From Anthostomella pinea (lineage: Eukaryota; Ascomycota; Sordariomycetes; Xylariales; Xylariaceae): a stretch of DNA of 64,000 nt. This document shows positions 1 to 10,846 of the stretch, piece after piece. A program made the translations under genes and the position numbers. Numbering within the stretch: the stretch's first letter is position 1; the number at the start of each line of letters is the position of its first letter. The stretch is taken from positions 2,170,001 to 2,234,000 of the forward strand of contig CAUWAG010000008.1 in NCBI GenBank assembly GCA_963556695.1, in the 5' to 3' direction. Below the pieces are notes generated by a model that was not told where the DNA came from, did no database searches, and saw nothing but the letters and a program-made list of their open reading frames with translations.

Positions 1-1705
1 TGACAATAATGGTATCGGCATCTCTGGGATGAGTTGTATCTGTTGTGTCGATTTGCATTGTAATGTCCTTGTTATTATTGCTGGGTGTTGGCCCAGCTTG
101 GTTTCTGACTGCTTCATTGAGAGCCTTGGATCTGGCTCTTTCTCCGGCTAGCCTTATTTCTTGGATTTGCTCCCATATGTGCTTATGGATGGTACCTTTC
201 ACAACCTTGGGGCGAGCAGGGCATTTATTGAAGTCGGCAGCATGAGGTCCTTTGCAGTTGACACATTTTGGGATTGGTTTTTCGCACTCTCCCTGGTGTA
301 CTGTATTGGCGCAGTGTGCACATACTTGCTTTTCGCATTGGTAATTTCTACCATAGTATCTGAAGCAGCTTGCACACTGATGAACCTTGGGGGTGTATTG
401 AATATGCCTTGAGGTTATTGAGTGGGCAAAAAGCGTGAATGGTTTCTTTACTGTACTGGACAGAGAGATTATCTACGTGGTTTCTGGATCAGAATCAATC
501 GTGTTCTTTGAGAGTATGCACCTCAAAGGTCTGTTGCCTGTTTGAGCTTCAACTTCTTCAGCAACAGCAGTGTCGGTAATATCAATTGTGAACCCTTCTG
601 CACTGATGACCTTTCTTGGGCATCTATTGACCTTGTAATGGTGCCAGACTGTGTGGGTCTCAATCTTTTGTGCCTTGAGAATATCGGCAATTTCTTCTTG
701 GGAAGCCAGAAGCTTAGCCTGAGTTGGCATGTCCCTTGGGTGTAAGGTAAAACCAGAAGGACAACGTGTCACTTCTCTAATCTCCTGAGGATGGAGCTTA
801 AGTCTTCTGTTTAGTGTAGACTTGATTCCATAAGGCTCAAGGTGGCTATTATCCATGCGGACAAAGACCCAGAGATCATCCTGTTTCCTCTTCAATTGGT
901 TGATAGTGATGAGGGCACTAGGCTGTGTTTTCTTCATGGTAGTGTTGACTGTCCATAGATGTTGTCGTTGGCCAGAGGAGACAGCTTGGGCAAAGGTCAT
1001 GGTGGGCTTCCCTATTTCTATCCCCCCAGAAGTGGCCTTTCTTGTGATCAGATCTTGGGTTTCTAGCCACTCATTCAGACATGTGGAGAAGAAAGCGCTG
1101 AACTCCTTGGCATGAGAGTATAGTTCGGTTCCAGCTTTCTCAAGTGTCTTATCGACTGCTGCAGCACACTCCTGAAACATTGTCATCCTGGCTTTATAGA
1201 GATGCTTGTCTTTAGCCAGTATTTTGGCAACTTGGTCCTGGCACTCTGAAGAGGAGGCTTTGTTCCCTGCATCACCTCCAATGGCTTAGTCTGTAGGGAT
1301 TTTGCTTGACTGAGGTAATTCCATATCAATGGTGCTGCTATTATTGATATTTTGGGATTTTCTTTTTAGAGGGGAAACAGTGGTGAAGTCAGCCTCAGAG
1401 ACCTGTGACGGGCTGCTGTTGATGTCGTCGAGCAGTGCCTGGTGGAGCCTGTTTGGGGTTGCCGGGTCATGTGTTCTTTTAGGGACTGGGGATTTGAACA
1501 CGCCGCCAGTAGTCGTCTTTGGGACGGCCACTGGCGTGTTTGGGGGCCTGTCGTGAAAGGGTGCCATCCAGCTTGTGAGAAAAATTTTCTGCGCCTTGGC
1601 AAGGATAGTCAGGTACTGAGACAAATGCCTGCTTTAGTGCAGATATAGAGGTTGCGCCCTAACAGCGGGGCACCAAGAAAAATAGTTGTTTTTGGCAAGA
1701 GTGTG
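1..1705 (-). mobile_element. Tad1-type LINE, copy A: 5' end and mutated ORF1, cut by window start
   Basis: On the minus strand this matches the first 1.7 kb of the full-length LINE at 12,927-18,464. The match covers the 5' untranslated leader (about 1,625-1,705), nearly all of ORF1 and its zinc-knuckle region (about 240-410). It ends at 1,705 exactly where the intact copy starts, so this is a true element 5' end; the rest, with ORF2, would lie left of the window. ORF1 is broken by two in-frame stops: TAA at 1,288-1,286, where copy B has CAA, and TAG at 475-473, where copy B has TGG. Both changes are of CpA-to-TpA type on one strand or the other, the RIP signature. The product would be the gag-like RNA-binding protein of the element. 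Copies A and B are in opposite orientation, about 11 kb apart. Confidence 0.9.
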
Positions 1706-1735
1706 TGTCCTATCCCACCTTGCAATGATACTCTT

Positions 1736-1890
1736 AATTATTGAATACACGGATGTTGATTGATGCTATTGATTGTTCTGTTCTGCGTGCAGAGATTGAT
1801 CATCTGTCTTTTTGGGGGGTCAGATGCATTGTGCGTCTCTGCCCCACTAGAGATCTTCTGGTGTCTGTCTCCGGCTCCCATTCAATAAGA
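1736..1890 (-). repeat. LTR-like repeat end, copy 1
   Basis: About 150 bp closely similar to the reverse complement of 2,905-3,053 and to the plus strand of 62,290-62,440. On the plus strand it begins near TTGAATACACGG and runs into GTGCAGAGATTGATCATCTG. It lies inverted relative to the 2.3-3.05 kb copy, so the pair forms an inverted repeat about 1.3 kb across. The DNA between (1,891-2,281) has no gene I recognise; a short open stretch at 2,070-2,408 runs into the next repeat. Confidence 0.75.
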
Positions 1891-2281
1891 TTTAACCGTT
1901 TTCTCTGTGGTGAAGGCCGCCTATCGCCGCCTCATCAACCAGCTCGGTCAGCTCAACGATTTGGCCCCTATTGGCAAGATTTAAGTTCCTTAATTGCTTA
2001 GCGAAAGCTCGCAATAAAATCACGCTAGCTATTGTACATTCAGAATAGCATATTGCTGGCCTTTAGCTTGTGAATTGGCAGAAAATGCTGGCAAACGAGC
2101 ATGTAATAAAGGCAGAGGAGATACAAGCAGCATCAACAGCTATAATGGACCCAGAAACCACTCCCGAAGCACTAGAAGCCCCTAAATCAAGGCTGGACAT
2201 AGCCCTGATGCTATCAACAGTGGCTGAGATCCCTGAACAGCAAGCAGGAGTCCGCTCAGTTGCAAAAGCGTACAATGAGAT

Positions 2282-3053
2282 TGTGGATCTCAGCCACTGG
2301 ATCCAGCCACCAGTACCTTATCGGATCTCCTGTCATACAGGGCGTTCTACGATAAGGTTACCTGGGATGGCTGCCTCAGGTGACAGGTACCAACCCACTA
2401 TAATTTAGGTATTTAGATACTTCTCAGATGGGATCCCTTCCCATCCGAACTTAACCTAGCACCAACCAGAATACAGATCATCCCAACCAAGACTTGTGAT
2501 AGATCTCCGTTCTGGTTCCGCTACCACAAAGGTATAAGATGGTGGTTGAGATAGCCCTTCTAAAGCAACAAATGGAGGCAAAAGACGACAAAATTGAGCG
2601 TCTACAGCCAAAGAAGCGCCGTAAGGCCCCTCAGGAAGAGCCTAATAAATGGCTATAGAAGATTGGAGATGTTATTACTGAGCAAATTGAGCATACAGAG
2701 GCCGCACAAGCTTCTATTGAGCAATGGGCAGAGAGACAACAAATTTTGCATGAATTACAAAACTTGCACACTGACGAATCAGAGAGATCACTATCTGAAG
2801 ACTCCCTCTCCTCTAAATATAACGATTCAAAAGAATTAAACGCAGGGGTGGTTATTGACGATAGGGACAAGGAGGGGTCTGATAAGCCGGATAATGAAGA
2901 TGTTAAATGGAAGCCGGAGATAGACACCGGAAGATCTTCAGTGGGACAGAGACACACAGAGCATCTGACCCACCAAGAAGACAGATGATCAATCTCTGCA
3001 CGCAGAACAAGAACACAATCAATAGAATCAATTAATATCCGTGTATTCAACAG
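2282..3053 (+). repeat. LTR-like repeat, copy 2, with a 463-bp insert
   Basis: It starts TGTGGATCTCAGCC and ends CCGTGTATTCAACA. Positions 2,282-2,440 and 2,904-3,053 match the two halves of the 340-bp repeat at 62,254-62,593 (opposite strand). The TG...CA ends and AACA tail suggest an LTR. Positions 2,441-2,903 are absent from the 62-kb copy, so this copy carries an insert or the other lost DNA. The insert holds a lysine/glutamate-rich open stretch with a stop at about 2,656-2,658 that continues in frame to about 2,986. It resembles the low-complexity tail of a transposase or gag protein, but I cannot assign it. Confidence 0.6.
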
Positions 3054-3119
3054 AAGACAACAAACCCATTATGGTGCGATCTTTGCGCCGCGCAATCCGC
3101 CAGCCTGCACGGTACCAGA

Positions 3120-3288
3120 TAAATAATTAATATTGCTAAAAACTCTAAGAAAAGGCGGTTCTAATGAATTATTATATAATTTATAGCTTCAATTCAGATG
3201 AAGTTATCTGTGGGTACAAGTGTGGCCTTTTGGTGTGAAAACTGTCTCATTTGGGGGGCTGTCCCACTTGGTGGCCCCCGCCGTTACC
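3120..3288 (+). repeat. Terminal fragment of a pogo/Fot1-like DNA transposon
   Basis: Positions 3,243-3,288 match 24,389-24,434 almost base for base (GTCTCATTTGGGGGGCTGTC against GTCCCACTTGGGGGGCTGTC, then a shared GGCCCCCGCCGTTACC). A weaker match upstream (an ACTCTAAGAAAAG-like block near 3,146) also has a counterpart near 24,290. At 24 kb the block sits at the 5' end of a decayed pogo-like transposase unit, so this is probably a solo end of the same family. Confidence 0.6.
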
Positions 3289-4047
3289 TAGTGTAATATC
3301 TTCGAGGCCTTGAACGAGCGCGACTAGGGCGTCGACAGAGGACGGTGGGAACGAAAAGGGGCCCCCTTTTCGGGTCACGTCTTCGACCACCATCACCAAT
3401 TGGAGCTTACCCAGTTCCATACCTGGGCAATCAATCATGACCAGCGCCAACTAATTGGGAATGTGATACGGTAGAGTATAGCTGCAATGCCTGACGATAA
3501 CAACCTAGTCAATGAGGACACATGCAGAAGAGGATGGCTCAAGTTTTGATTACAGCAGAGACACTCCGATGTGCACGTCCTCCGCATCATGGTCAAAGGA
3601 GCAGCCAAAGCCAGATATCGTGACTTTCACCGAATGGGCCAAGCTCGCGATTGCGTACATTGAAGATCATGGTGATGCAAGGAATCTCAGCTATACCATA
3701 GCACAATCACCTTCCAGGCATTCGAAAGTGGCTTGGGTTTGGAAAGGAATGGTCAACATTGAGCCATGCAATGAGCAAACATAAGTCGAGAAAAACATGC
3801 AGTGCCGGCGGTGCTGGGGCAACATCGCGACAGCTTTGCCAGATGGCAATACTGCCACTGCAAGTGATTTTGGTACCTTTGCTCCACCACGTCTTCAGGC
3901 ACCTCTCCAACCACATTCCTCGAACCTTCAATCCACATCACACGAGAGTGCATTCAAGCTACCGAGGCTTGATCTCATCAACACAGTCCACTTCCGCCTC
4001 ATTTCCATCTGCAGCGACCCAGTCCAAACACTCTCACTCGCACCAAG
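3289..4047. other. Intergenic; possible short ORF
   Basis: No recognised gene. A 90-codon open frame at 3,512-3,784 on the plus strand has no motif I know and no clear splice partners. The last few hundred bases are the promoter and leader of the secreted-protein gene at 4,048. Confidence 0.5.
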
Positions 4048-4624
4048 ATGCATCTCGCCACCAACATCGCCGTCGCGCTCGTCGCGCTCGTCACCACTGC
4101 TCAGGCAGCCTGGCGAATGGCCTGCGGCAAAGGTGGTAACGCGCAGTTCCACATCATCCACGACCGACCCTACCTCAGCACGCTGTGCAGCATGACGCCC
4201 GATGACGACCACAAGCAGATGTGCACGATGCTCGACCTCGGCGGCTGCTACCAGAACTCGAACGGGCACCTCCTTGCAACCATCAAGTAGGTTGCTCCCA
4301 TGTCCCCATTCCTACCTATTTCGCACATGCTGATGATACTTACTTTCGCTATAGCGGCCGTTTCGAGCACAGCTGCCAGCATTGTCACCTCACCGGCGTC
4401 AACAAGACCATCTTCGCTTGCGACTGCCAGATGTTCGGCAAGAATGCGCCCTGGCAGTACACCGAGATCGAGACTGGTAAGCACGCGAAACGCAGTAGAC
4501 GATCTTCCGACCACATACTGACATATATCTTGCAGAGGACCTGATCGAGAACCAGGCGGGTTTCCTGACATGTTGGAATGCGGGACACCAGAAATGCCCG
4601 GGTATGCCTGACGTTCAGGTATAG
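4048..4624 (+). CDS. Small cysteine-rich secreted protein (effector-like), 3 exons
   Basis: Exons 4,048-4,286, 4,355-4,476 and 4,536-4,624 join in frame to a 149-residue protein. Introns of 68 and 59 nt begin GTAGGT and GTAAGC and end TATAG and TGCAG. The N-terminus (MHLATNIAVALVALVTTAQA) is a typical signal peptide with a cut before AWRM. The mature part is about 129 residues with ten cysteines, including CQHC and CDC pairs, so up to five disulfides are possible. No enzyme motif is visible. Size, signal peptide and cysteine content fit secreted effector-like proteins of plant- or insect-associated fungi, but function is unknown. The next gene, the 2EXR gene at 5,440, is on the same strand 0.8 kb away. 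The first intron is supported because the exon-1 frame otherwise hits TAG at once. Confidence 0.85.
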
Positions 4625-5439
4625 AGACTTTCGTTGTCACGAGCATCTTGGTGGATTGTACTGGCGTGGAGGAGCGAGGTTGATATCTTGAACCGGCCCG
4701 ATTTGCAAGGCTGTCACAGATCAGGGGTAACTTTAGGGGTATGAAGGCATGGTCATGGTACAAAGTTCTTGTACGTAGGAACCCCGGATTCGTATAATGC
4801 TACCAACGAGCCACATCTTCGCCTTCTGTAAATATTTGTGAGAATCAAGGAATGGTGCCATGCGGTTTGAGCACAACGCCAAACCATGAATCTGCGTTGC
4901 TGAGGCAGCAAACATCTGGATGGCCCACATAAGTACCTACATTGTGCATTCATTCCCCAAGTCAACAATGGAAATGGCCTCTCGCAATTGTAGGTGCTGA
5001 AGAATAACGTCCAGCAAGTTACCTTGGTGCCCTTCATATATATGTTTCGGTTGGAGCCATCAGTGCACTTTTTGCATTTCCACTCTAGCAACCCAAGCGT
5101 TGACACCTGGGGCAGAAACATCCCGCCACACAGGCCATCCCCCATTCTTTTCCCTTCTAACCAAACCATTACCTCTCATCTGGTCTGACTGTTCCAGCGC
5201 CTCAACCTGCTACGTCAACAACCCCATGTGGTGGCCACCACCGAATTCCACCTTATTTGACTGCAGACCGTTCACGACCTCTCCAAGCAGTGCATCTTGC
5301 GCGCAGCAGCATTGCCTGTTCCATCTCACTCGCCAAAGACGAAGATGGCTTCACCAGGTGACTACCAGCAGACCTCAGCCACTTCTTCCACATCCGTGCC
5401 TGATAGCTAACCTTCTGCCCCTCTTCTGAAGTAGACGCA
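4625..5439. other. Intergenic
   Basis: 3' region of the secreted-protein gene and promoter of the 2EXR gene. A pyrimidine- and CA-rich stretch at about 5,140-5,420 precedes the start codon. I see no further gene. Confidence 0.5.
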
Positions 5440-6063
5440 ATGCCCCGACTCAGCGAGGGCGCTCAGCCTGAGAACCAACTCACCACGTTCACCCGATTCG
5501 GAAGCCTTCCGCTTGAGCTCCGCCTAATAATCTGGAAGATGGCAGCGGCGGTCCCTCGTATCATCGAACTGGATCTCGACACCAACAACTTGAAGCGACG
5601 CGGACACCACATGTTCAATGGCCGGAAGAGAGAGCAGGTGCAGCCGCTTCTCTGCGTCAACCGCGAGAGCCGCGCTGTTTCCTTGGAGGATGACTATATA
5701 TACTTTACTCACTACGGATACCGTGGTGTTGTGCGACATTTTGCCATTACCGAGAGAGACATCTTGTTCGTCAACGGCACCGAGTCGCAGACCTGGCAAC
5801 TCAGACTCTCGGGAGAAACGAGGCTGATCCGTCAGCTGATGATACCGCAACATATTGAAAAATTAGGTTGCATGAAAGACTGGAGCAGCGCATTCGGTTT
5901 CCTGGTTTGGGACGCCACGAGAATTTTCAAAAACCGGGATAACCTCGAGAAATTGTACTGCCTCATGCTCGACGGGGACCAGGAACCTCCTCACGTCCAG
6001 ATCGACGACCTGCAGCCTTTCACAGCCGAGCGTTTCCCTCAATACGCAGAAGCTTTCAAGTAG
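5440..6063 (+). CDS. 2EXR-domain protein
   Basis: Intronless, 207 residues. Residues about 18-110 carry the 2EXR pattern: a hydrophobic lead ending in FGSLPLELRLIIWKMA, then IIELDLD, then LLCVNRESRAV followed by a short acidic/aromatic block. This F-box-like family is greatly expanded in Pezizomycotina; its molecular role is mostly unknown and a link to protein interaction is inferred from the F-box resemblance. The length is at the short end for the family. The start is the first ATG after a pyrimidine-rich leader. A second, broken member lies at 54,872-55,703. No signal peptide or membrane segment is present, so it is probably intracellular. Confidence 0.8.
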   Translation: MPRLSEGAQPENQLTTFTRFGSLPLELRLIIWKMAAAVPRIIELDLDTNNLKRRGHHMFNGRKREQVQPLLCVNRESRAVSLEDDYIYFTHYGYRGVVRHFAITERDILFVNGTESQTWQLRLSGETRLIRQLMIPQHIEKLGCMKDWSSAFGFLVWDATRIFKNRDNLEKLYCLMLDGDQEPPHVQIDDLQPFTAERFPQYAEAFK

Positions 6064-9000
6064 CTTGCTAAGGTGCATATCCCCCCCCGGCACGGTATCA
6101 TCTTCGACAAGTCGGTCCTCGTATGCCTGAAAGGCTTTGGCAACCAGAGTTGAGGGATCTGGTGATGGCTCCTGGACACGATCATTGGCATAACTACCTA
6201 CCTAGCCTACGCCACTACCACATCAGCAGATGATCGATCAACCAACAGACCGCTGCTTGGTCAATTGCAGATGAGTTGGGTTTCGGTTTCGGTCAGGATG
6301 TGTCGAAACATGAACACGGCGGTAACAGCAGCAGACAACAGAGGCGAGGAATCACCGGGGTGGGAGCAGCAGTAGTGAGTGGCTGGTCTTTATAGGGTGT
6401 GGTCAGGATGACGGAAGACCTCAAGAGGCAGGATCGATTCTCCAGCCCCTATCTGCTTGAGCTGGATCATGAATCATAGTGCGAGAGACCAGCAGACATA
6501 TCGCCTTCAAGCAATGAATTATATGCCAAGCCGTGTTGTGTTACCACGTGGTCCAAGTCGCGTGCTTCAACGTGCTTGCCGTAGGAATGCAAAGAATCCT
6601 CCGGCTCGTGAATGCCACGTTTGTGGCCGTCACCTCCAAGGTGGCTGGCAGATTTTTGCTATCAGCTTGCTTATCTCACTCTGACGCATAACTTATCGAA
6701 ATGCTCCGCTCCGGGGAAGATGGAGTCGCACGTGGTTTGGTGGTGATGTGGGTGGTACGCGAGGAGAAGAAAGTTCGGGGACAGGGAGGGTCACGATGGG
6801 GGAATGGCGGAGCCTCGTCGCAGCCGCAGTGGCCCTCATCACCTGGAACTGTGGGTGATTCCTGACTGGTGGATCTGGCACCCTGATCCATTTCGTCATC
6901 GGAGGGTCTTGAAGGAATCGACATACTGCAGTACGAATTCGAGATCGGATCGCATCGGAGCTGCCGACTGGCAACTGCATCTCATCAAGTTGACAAAAAT
7001 CCTTCACGTATGGAAGTAATGAAATATGGGATCGTAGAGTGCCACGGCTATGAGCAAAACAGAGTGAGTGCCGCGGAGTGCCTTGCCGATATGAGTTGTC
7101 CATTGCTGAGTTGTTCCGTCGCAAGTCGCATCGCCATGGCCGCATGAATGTTCCCAACGCAGTGTTATTACTAAAACAGTGCATACCAACCAGGGACGCG
7201 CTAAGCTATCATTAGAATGGATCGACATGAGAGAGATGAAGCAAGTTGCGAACGCGCCTAATTAGATAAAGATGGAACGACCGTCGACGGTATGTTTCGA
7301 GCATAAAGTAGGCAATCTCAACGTGGTCACTGGTCAGACAGGAAGCCATACACGCAGACACGCCTCTCCAAATCGATGCGGCACATTTATTACCCGTCAC
7401 CTTTTCGGTCTACATATGGTGCCTCTTTCGGCTTTTAGATAAAGTCGGGTAGATAAGGAGATAAGGTATATGGTGACCACGTGTACTGCCAAGGCTGAGT
7501 GCGGCTTATTCCCGCCAGGGGCTTGGCAGCTGGCACGAGTTTTATTGTGGACCTTTGACATGTGCTTTTCGTAAAACTGGACCATACCCACCCGTCGTGA
7601 CAACCGTGCTCGCCGCTGACTCGATTCTCCCCCAGTCTCGCCCAGTCTGGTATGAACCTGGGAAATTGTCATCTGGAGACTGGGGACTGGAGCAATTTGA
7701 GGGGCAGAAAGTGGGTTGTCGTGAAGGGTTTCTCCAGCTGGGGACTCCCCAAACTCCATCAACCCCATCAACTCCTCACATTATTAATCTTACTATCACC
7801 ACCAGGTACCCAATTGTGGTTACTGTCCCCGACTCGGGAGCCACATTGTGGCCGCTGTCCCATGCACCGTACCATGCGATGCAACCATGCCGGGCCGACA
7901 GCCTCGACTCTGGAGTGCAGTGCTGTCGAGTGACGCGCCTGTAGCATGCAGCCTGACAGCATACCGCAGCAAACTGGCCTGACTGGCAATCCCGTCGGGC
8001 TGGCCGCCGCGATGCCCGCAGACCGCCTGTTGTTACCCCGACCATTGGCACCAAGCAACACCGTGCACAGCCGCGCTACACTTCCCGGGCATGATAATCG
8101 ATTAGTAGTCCGCAGGTAGTCGCGGGATGGCGCGCTTCAACACGGAACAGCGGCAGCGGCGACACGGGCGCCAAGACAGAAATCACCTGTTATTGTTTCG
8201 GCAGTGGGTCGTCTGGGCCCTACAGTAAAACGCCTCGAAGGAACAGCAGCGCGGCTGGCACGCATGGCGCAAGGCACAAACTTCAAAGTGGCACGGCTGC
8301 AGGGCTGCTGCCTCCTCGGCCGTGATGGTGGGAGCCTGACCGTGTGACTGGTCCGGATCGTGGTCGGTCATTGGCTGGCCGGCCGGCGACCCTTGCGAGC
8401 CTTTGAGCCTTTGAGCGAACCAGGACGAGCGCATCATGGCCCATTCCACCGCCGACAGAGTCCGCTCCGTTGCAGCATCGCCAAGCCTTGAACCAACCAC
8501 TCCTCCGGTTGCCGGGCGGGGCCAGCGAAGTTCGCTGGTGGAGATTTGGGTGGGACCTATGACGATCGTGCCGGGAGACCCTTCATCCCTCACCTCCAAC
8601 AACACCAAATTTTCAGCCGCTAGAAGATCTGCATTTTCCGCTTATCTGCTGCAAGCGACGTAATGAACCCTCTCCCGCCCACCACGCCCTCCCACACTCC
8701 CCCATGGTGGGCGTCCCCTCGCTCTCGCTAGGTCTCCAGTCTCCAGTCTCCAGTCTCCAGTCTCCAGAGGACATCCCTCAGAGCACTTTCCTCCACCGCT
8801 TGACCCGCTATCTTACATTCATGTGGGCTCCCCAGACGGGGCCATGATGGCATTCTTCGGTCCTTACTCGGTGACACCCATATTCACACATGTTAGCCCC
8901 AGGACCCTGCATCTCTGCTAGACTCGGGCACATCTGACATACCGCCGCCTCTGTTGATGGTTCCCAGAGATGCTCGAGATGGGGTGAATATAATAATGGG

Positions 9001-9110
9001 CACTATCCCATCCCCAGACGCTCTGGATTTTCACCCCTTCATCCCATCCCGCCTATCCCCCTCCCCCATATCGAGTCTGCACTGATCAGCCTCCGGATCG
9101 AGTAGCCATC
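6064..9110. other. Long intergenic region
   Basis: About 3 kb without a gene I can support. Open frames here (for example 6,693-7,184 and 8,183-8,608 on the minus strand) are Arg/Pro/Ser-rich and lack motifs or plausible splice structure. The right part is the upstream region of the sugar transporter, with a TATAATA-like box near 8,988 about 120 bp before its ATG and a 7-bp tandem repeat at 8,733. Confidence 0.5.
8733..8767 (+). repeat. Tandem repeat, TCTCCAG x5
   Basis: Five perfect copies of the 7-mer TCTCCAG, 340-380 bp upstream of the sugar-transporter start codon. Copy number in such arrays is often variable between strains; a regulatory role is only a guess. Confidence 0.95.
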
Positions 9111-10846
9111 ATGGGACACATCGACAATGACTCGGGCGTGCCCACGTATTGGGGCAAGTCCGGCAAGACTTTGCAGAAACTGATCACCATGGTTGCGACC
9201 ACCGACTTTCTGCTGTTCGGTTACGATCAGGGTGTCATGTCCGGCATCATCTCCGCCCCGGATTTCATCCAAGACTTCCCCGAAGTTGACGGGGACAGCA
9301 CCTACGAAGGTTTCGTCGTGTCCATCTACGCCGTCGGTTGCTTCCTCGGCGCCTGCTTCATCCTTGCTGTTGGCGACAAACTCGGCCGCCGCTACTCCAT
9401 CTTCCTCGGTGCTTCTGTCATGATTATTGGTGTCACCATCCAGCTCGCTTCTGTCCCTGGCCATAACAATATGGCGCAGTTCATTATCGGGCGCTGCATC
9501 ACAGGTATCGGCAACGGCATCAATACTTCGACGGTACCCATGTGGCAGGCAGAGTAGGCACCAGACCTTCCCAATGTGGTGACCCGCCGCTGACATTTGA
9601 TGCCTTACAGATGCAGCCACCATAGCAACCGTGGAAAGCTTATTTGCATTGAGGGTGGAAACGTCGCTATTGGCACATTGATTGCCTACTGGATCGACTA
9701 CGGCTGCACGTATGGGCCCCACGACATGGTCTGGCGGTTCCCTATCGCTTTCCAGTGTTTCTTCGCCATCATCGTCATCATCATGATGACGAACCTTCCC
9801 GAGTCACCTAGATGGCTCCTGACGCATGATCGAGGCGACGAGGCCGCAACGATTTTGGCAGCCCTAAACGACAAGCGGCGTGACAGTCCAGAAATCCAGG
9901 CTGAGATTAGTATCATCAACGATGCCATCGTTGCTTCCGGCCAGGTCAACGGTAAAACCCCCTTCTCCGAACTGTTCACCGGCGGCCCCACTCAGCACTT
10001 CCGCCGCCTCCTTCTGGGCGCCTCTTCTCAGATGATGCAGCAGCTATCGGGTTGCAATGCCGTCATCTACTACTTCCCCATTCTGTTCCAGACCTCGCTC
10101 AACACCTCTCACAACCTGGCGCTGCTCCTCGGTGGTGTGAACATGGTCGTCTACTCCCTTTTCGCTACGACCTCGATGTTTGCTGTCGAGCGTGTTGGGC
10201 GCCGCAAGCTCTTCCTCATCGGAACCGTCGGACAATGCCTATCCATGGTTCTCACCTTTGGTGCATTGATTCCCGGTACTCAGTCAGCAGCCAAGGGCGC
10301 TGCTGTCGGTCTATTTGTGAGTCAACTTTCCCAAGTTGAAGAAATCTGCTTGGGCATATACTAATATTCCACCAGACCTACATTGCTTTCTTTGGCGCCA
10401 CCTGGCTGCCTCTTCCCTGGCTGTACCCAGCCGAGATCAACCCGATGAAGACCAGAGCGAAGGCAAATGCTACTTCGACTGTCAGCAACTGGCTGTGGAA
10501 CTTCTTCATCGTCATGATCACACCGGTGCTCTTACAGAACACCGGCATCAGTGGTTGGGGAACTTACCTGTTCTTCGCCATCTTGAACGCCATGTTCTTC
10601 CCAATCATCTACTTCTTCTACCCCGAGACCGCGGGTAGAACTCTGGAGGAGATTGATGTGATCTTTGCCAAAGGTCATGGCGAGAAGATCAGCTACGTCA
10701 AAGCTGCGAAGGAATTGCCTCACCTCGACGCCAACGAAGTGCAGGAGAAGGCTAAAATATATGGCTTCGCTGTCCAAGATGAGGAAGTTGGTGCTACCTC
10801 TTCGGTGAAGGAGCATGGTATCCTGTCGCCCAACTCTTCGGATTAA
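9111..10846 (+). CDS. MFS sugar porter (hexose/disaccharide transporter family)
   Basis: Exons 9,111-9,553, 9,611-10,316 and 10,376-10,846 give 539 residues, normal for fungal sugar porters (TC 2.A.1.1). Introns are 57 and 59 nt; the second has an ACTAAT branch site. Diagnostic motifs in order: GYDQGVMSGI in TM1, GDKLGRRYSI in the TM2-3 loop, PESPRWL before the central loop, QQLSGCNAVIYY in TM7, RVGRRKL in the TM8-9 loop, LPWLYPAEINP in TM10 and PETAGRTLEEID after TM12. It should sit in the plasma membrane and import a sugar, probably by proton symport. The substrate cannot be read from the sequence. Exon 1 ends within the codon for the Glu of the PMWQAE block, and joining restores AECSHHSNRGKL. 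Confidence 0.93.

Noticed and set aside
9039..9722. 227-codon open frame opposite the sugar transporter
   Set aside because: It is antisense to the transporter exons, which carry clear family motifs; codon-bias shadow.
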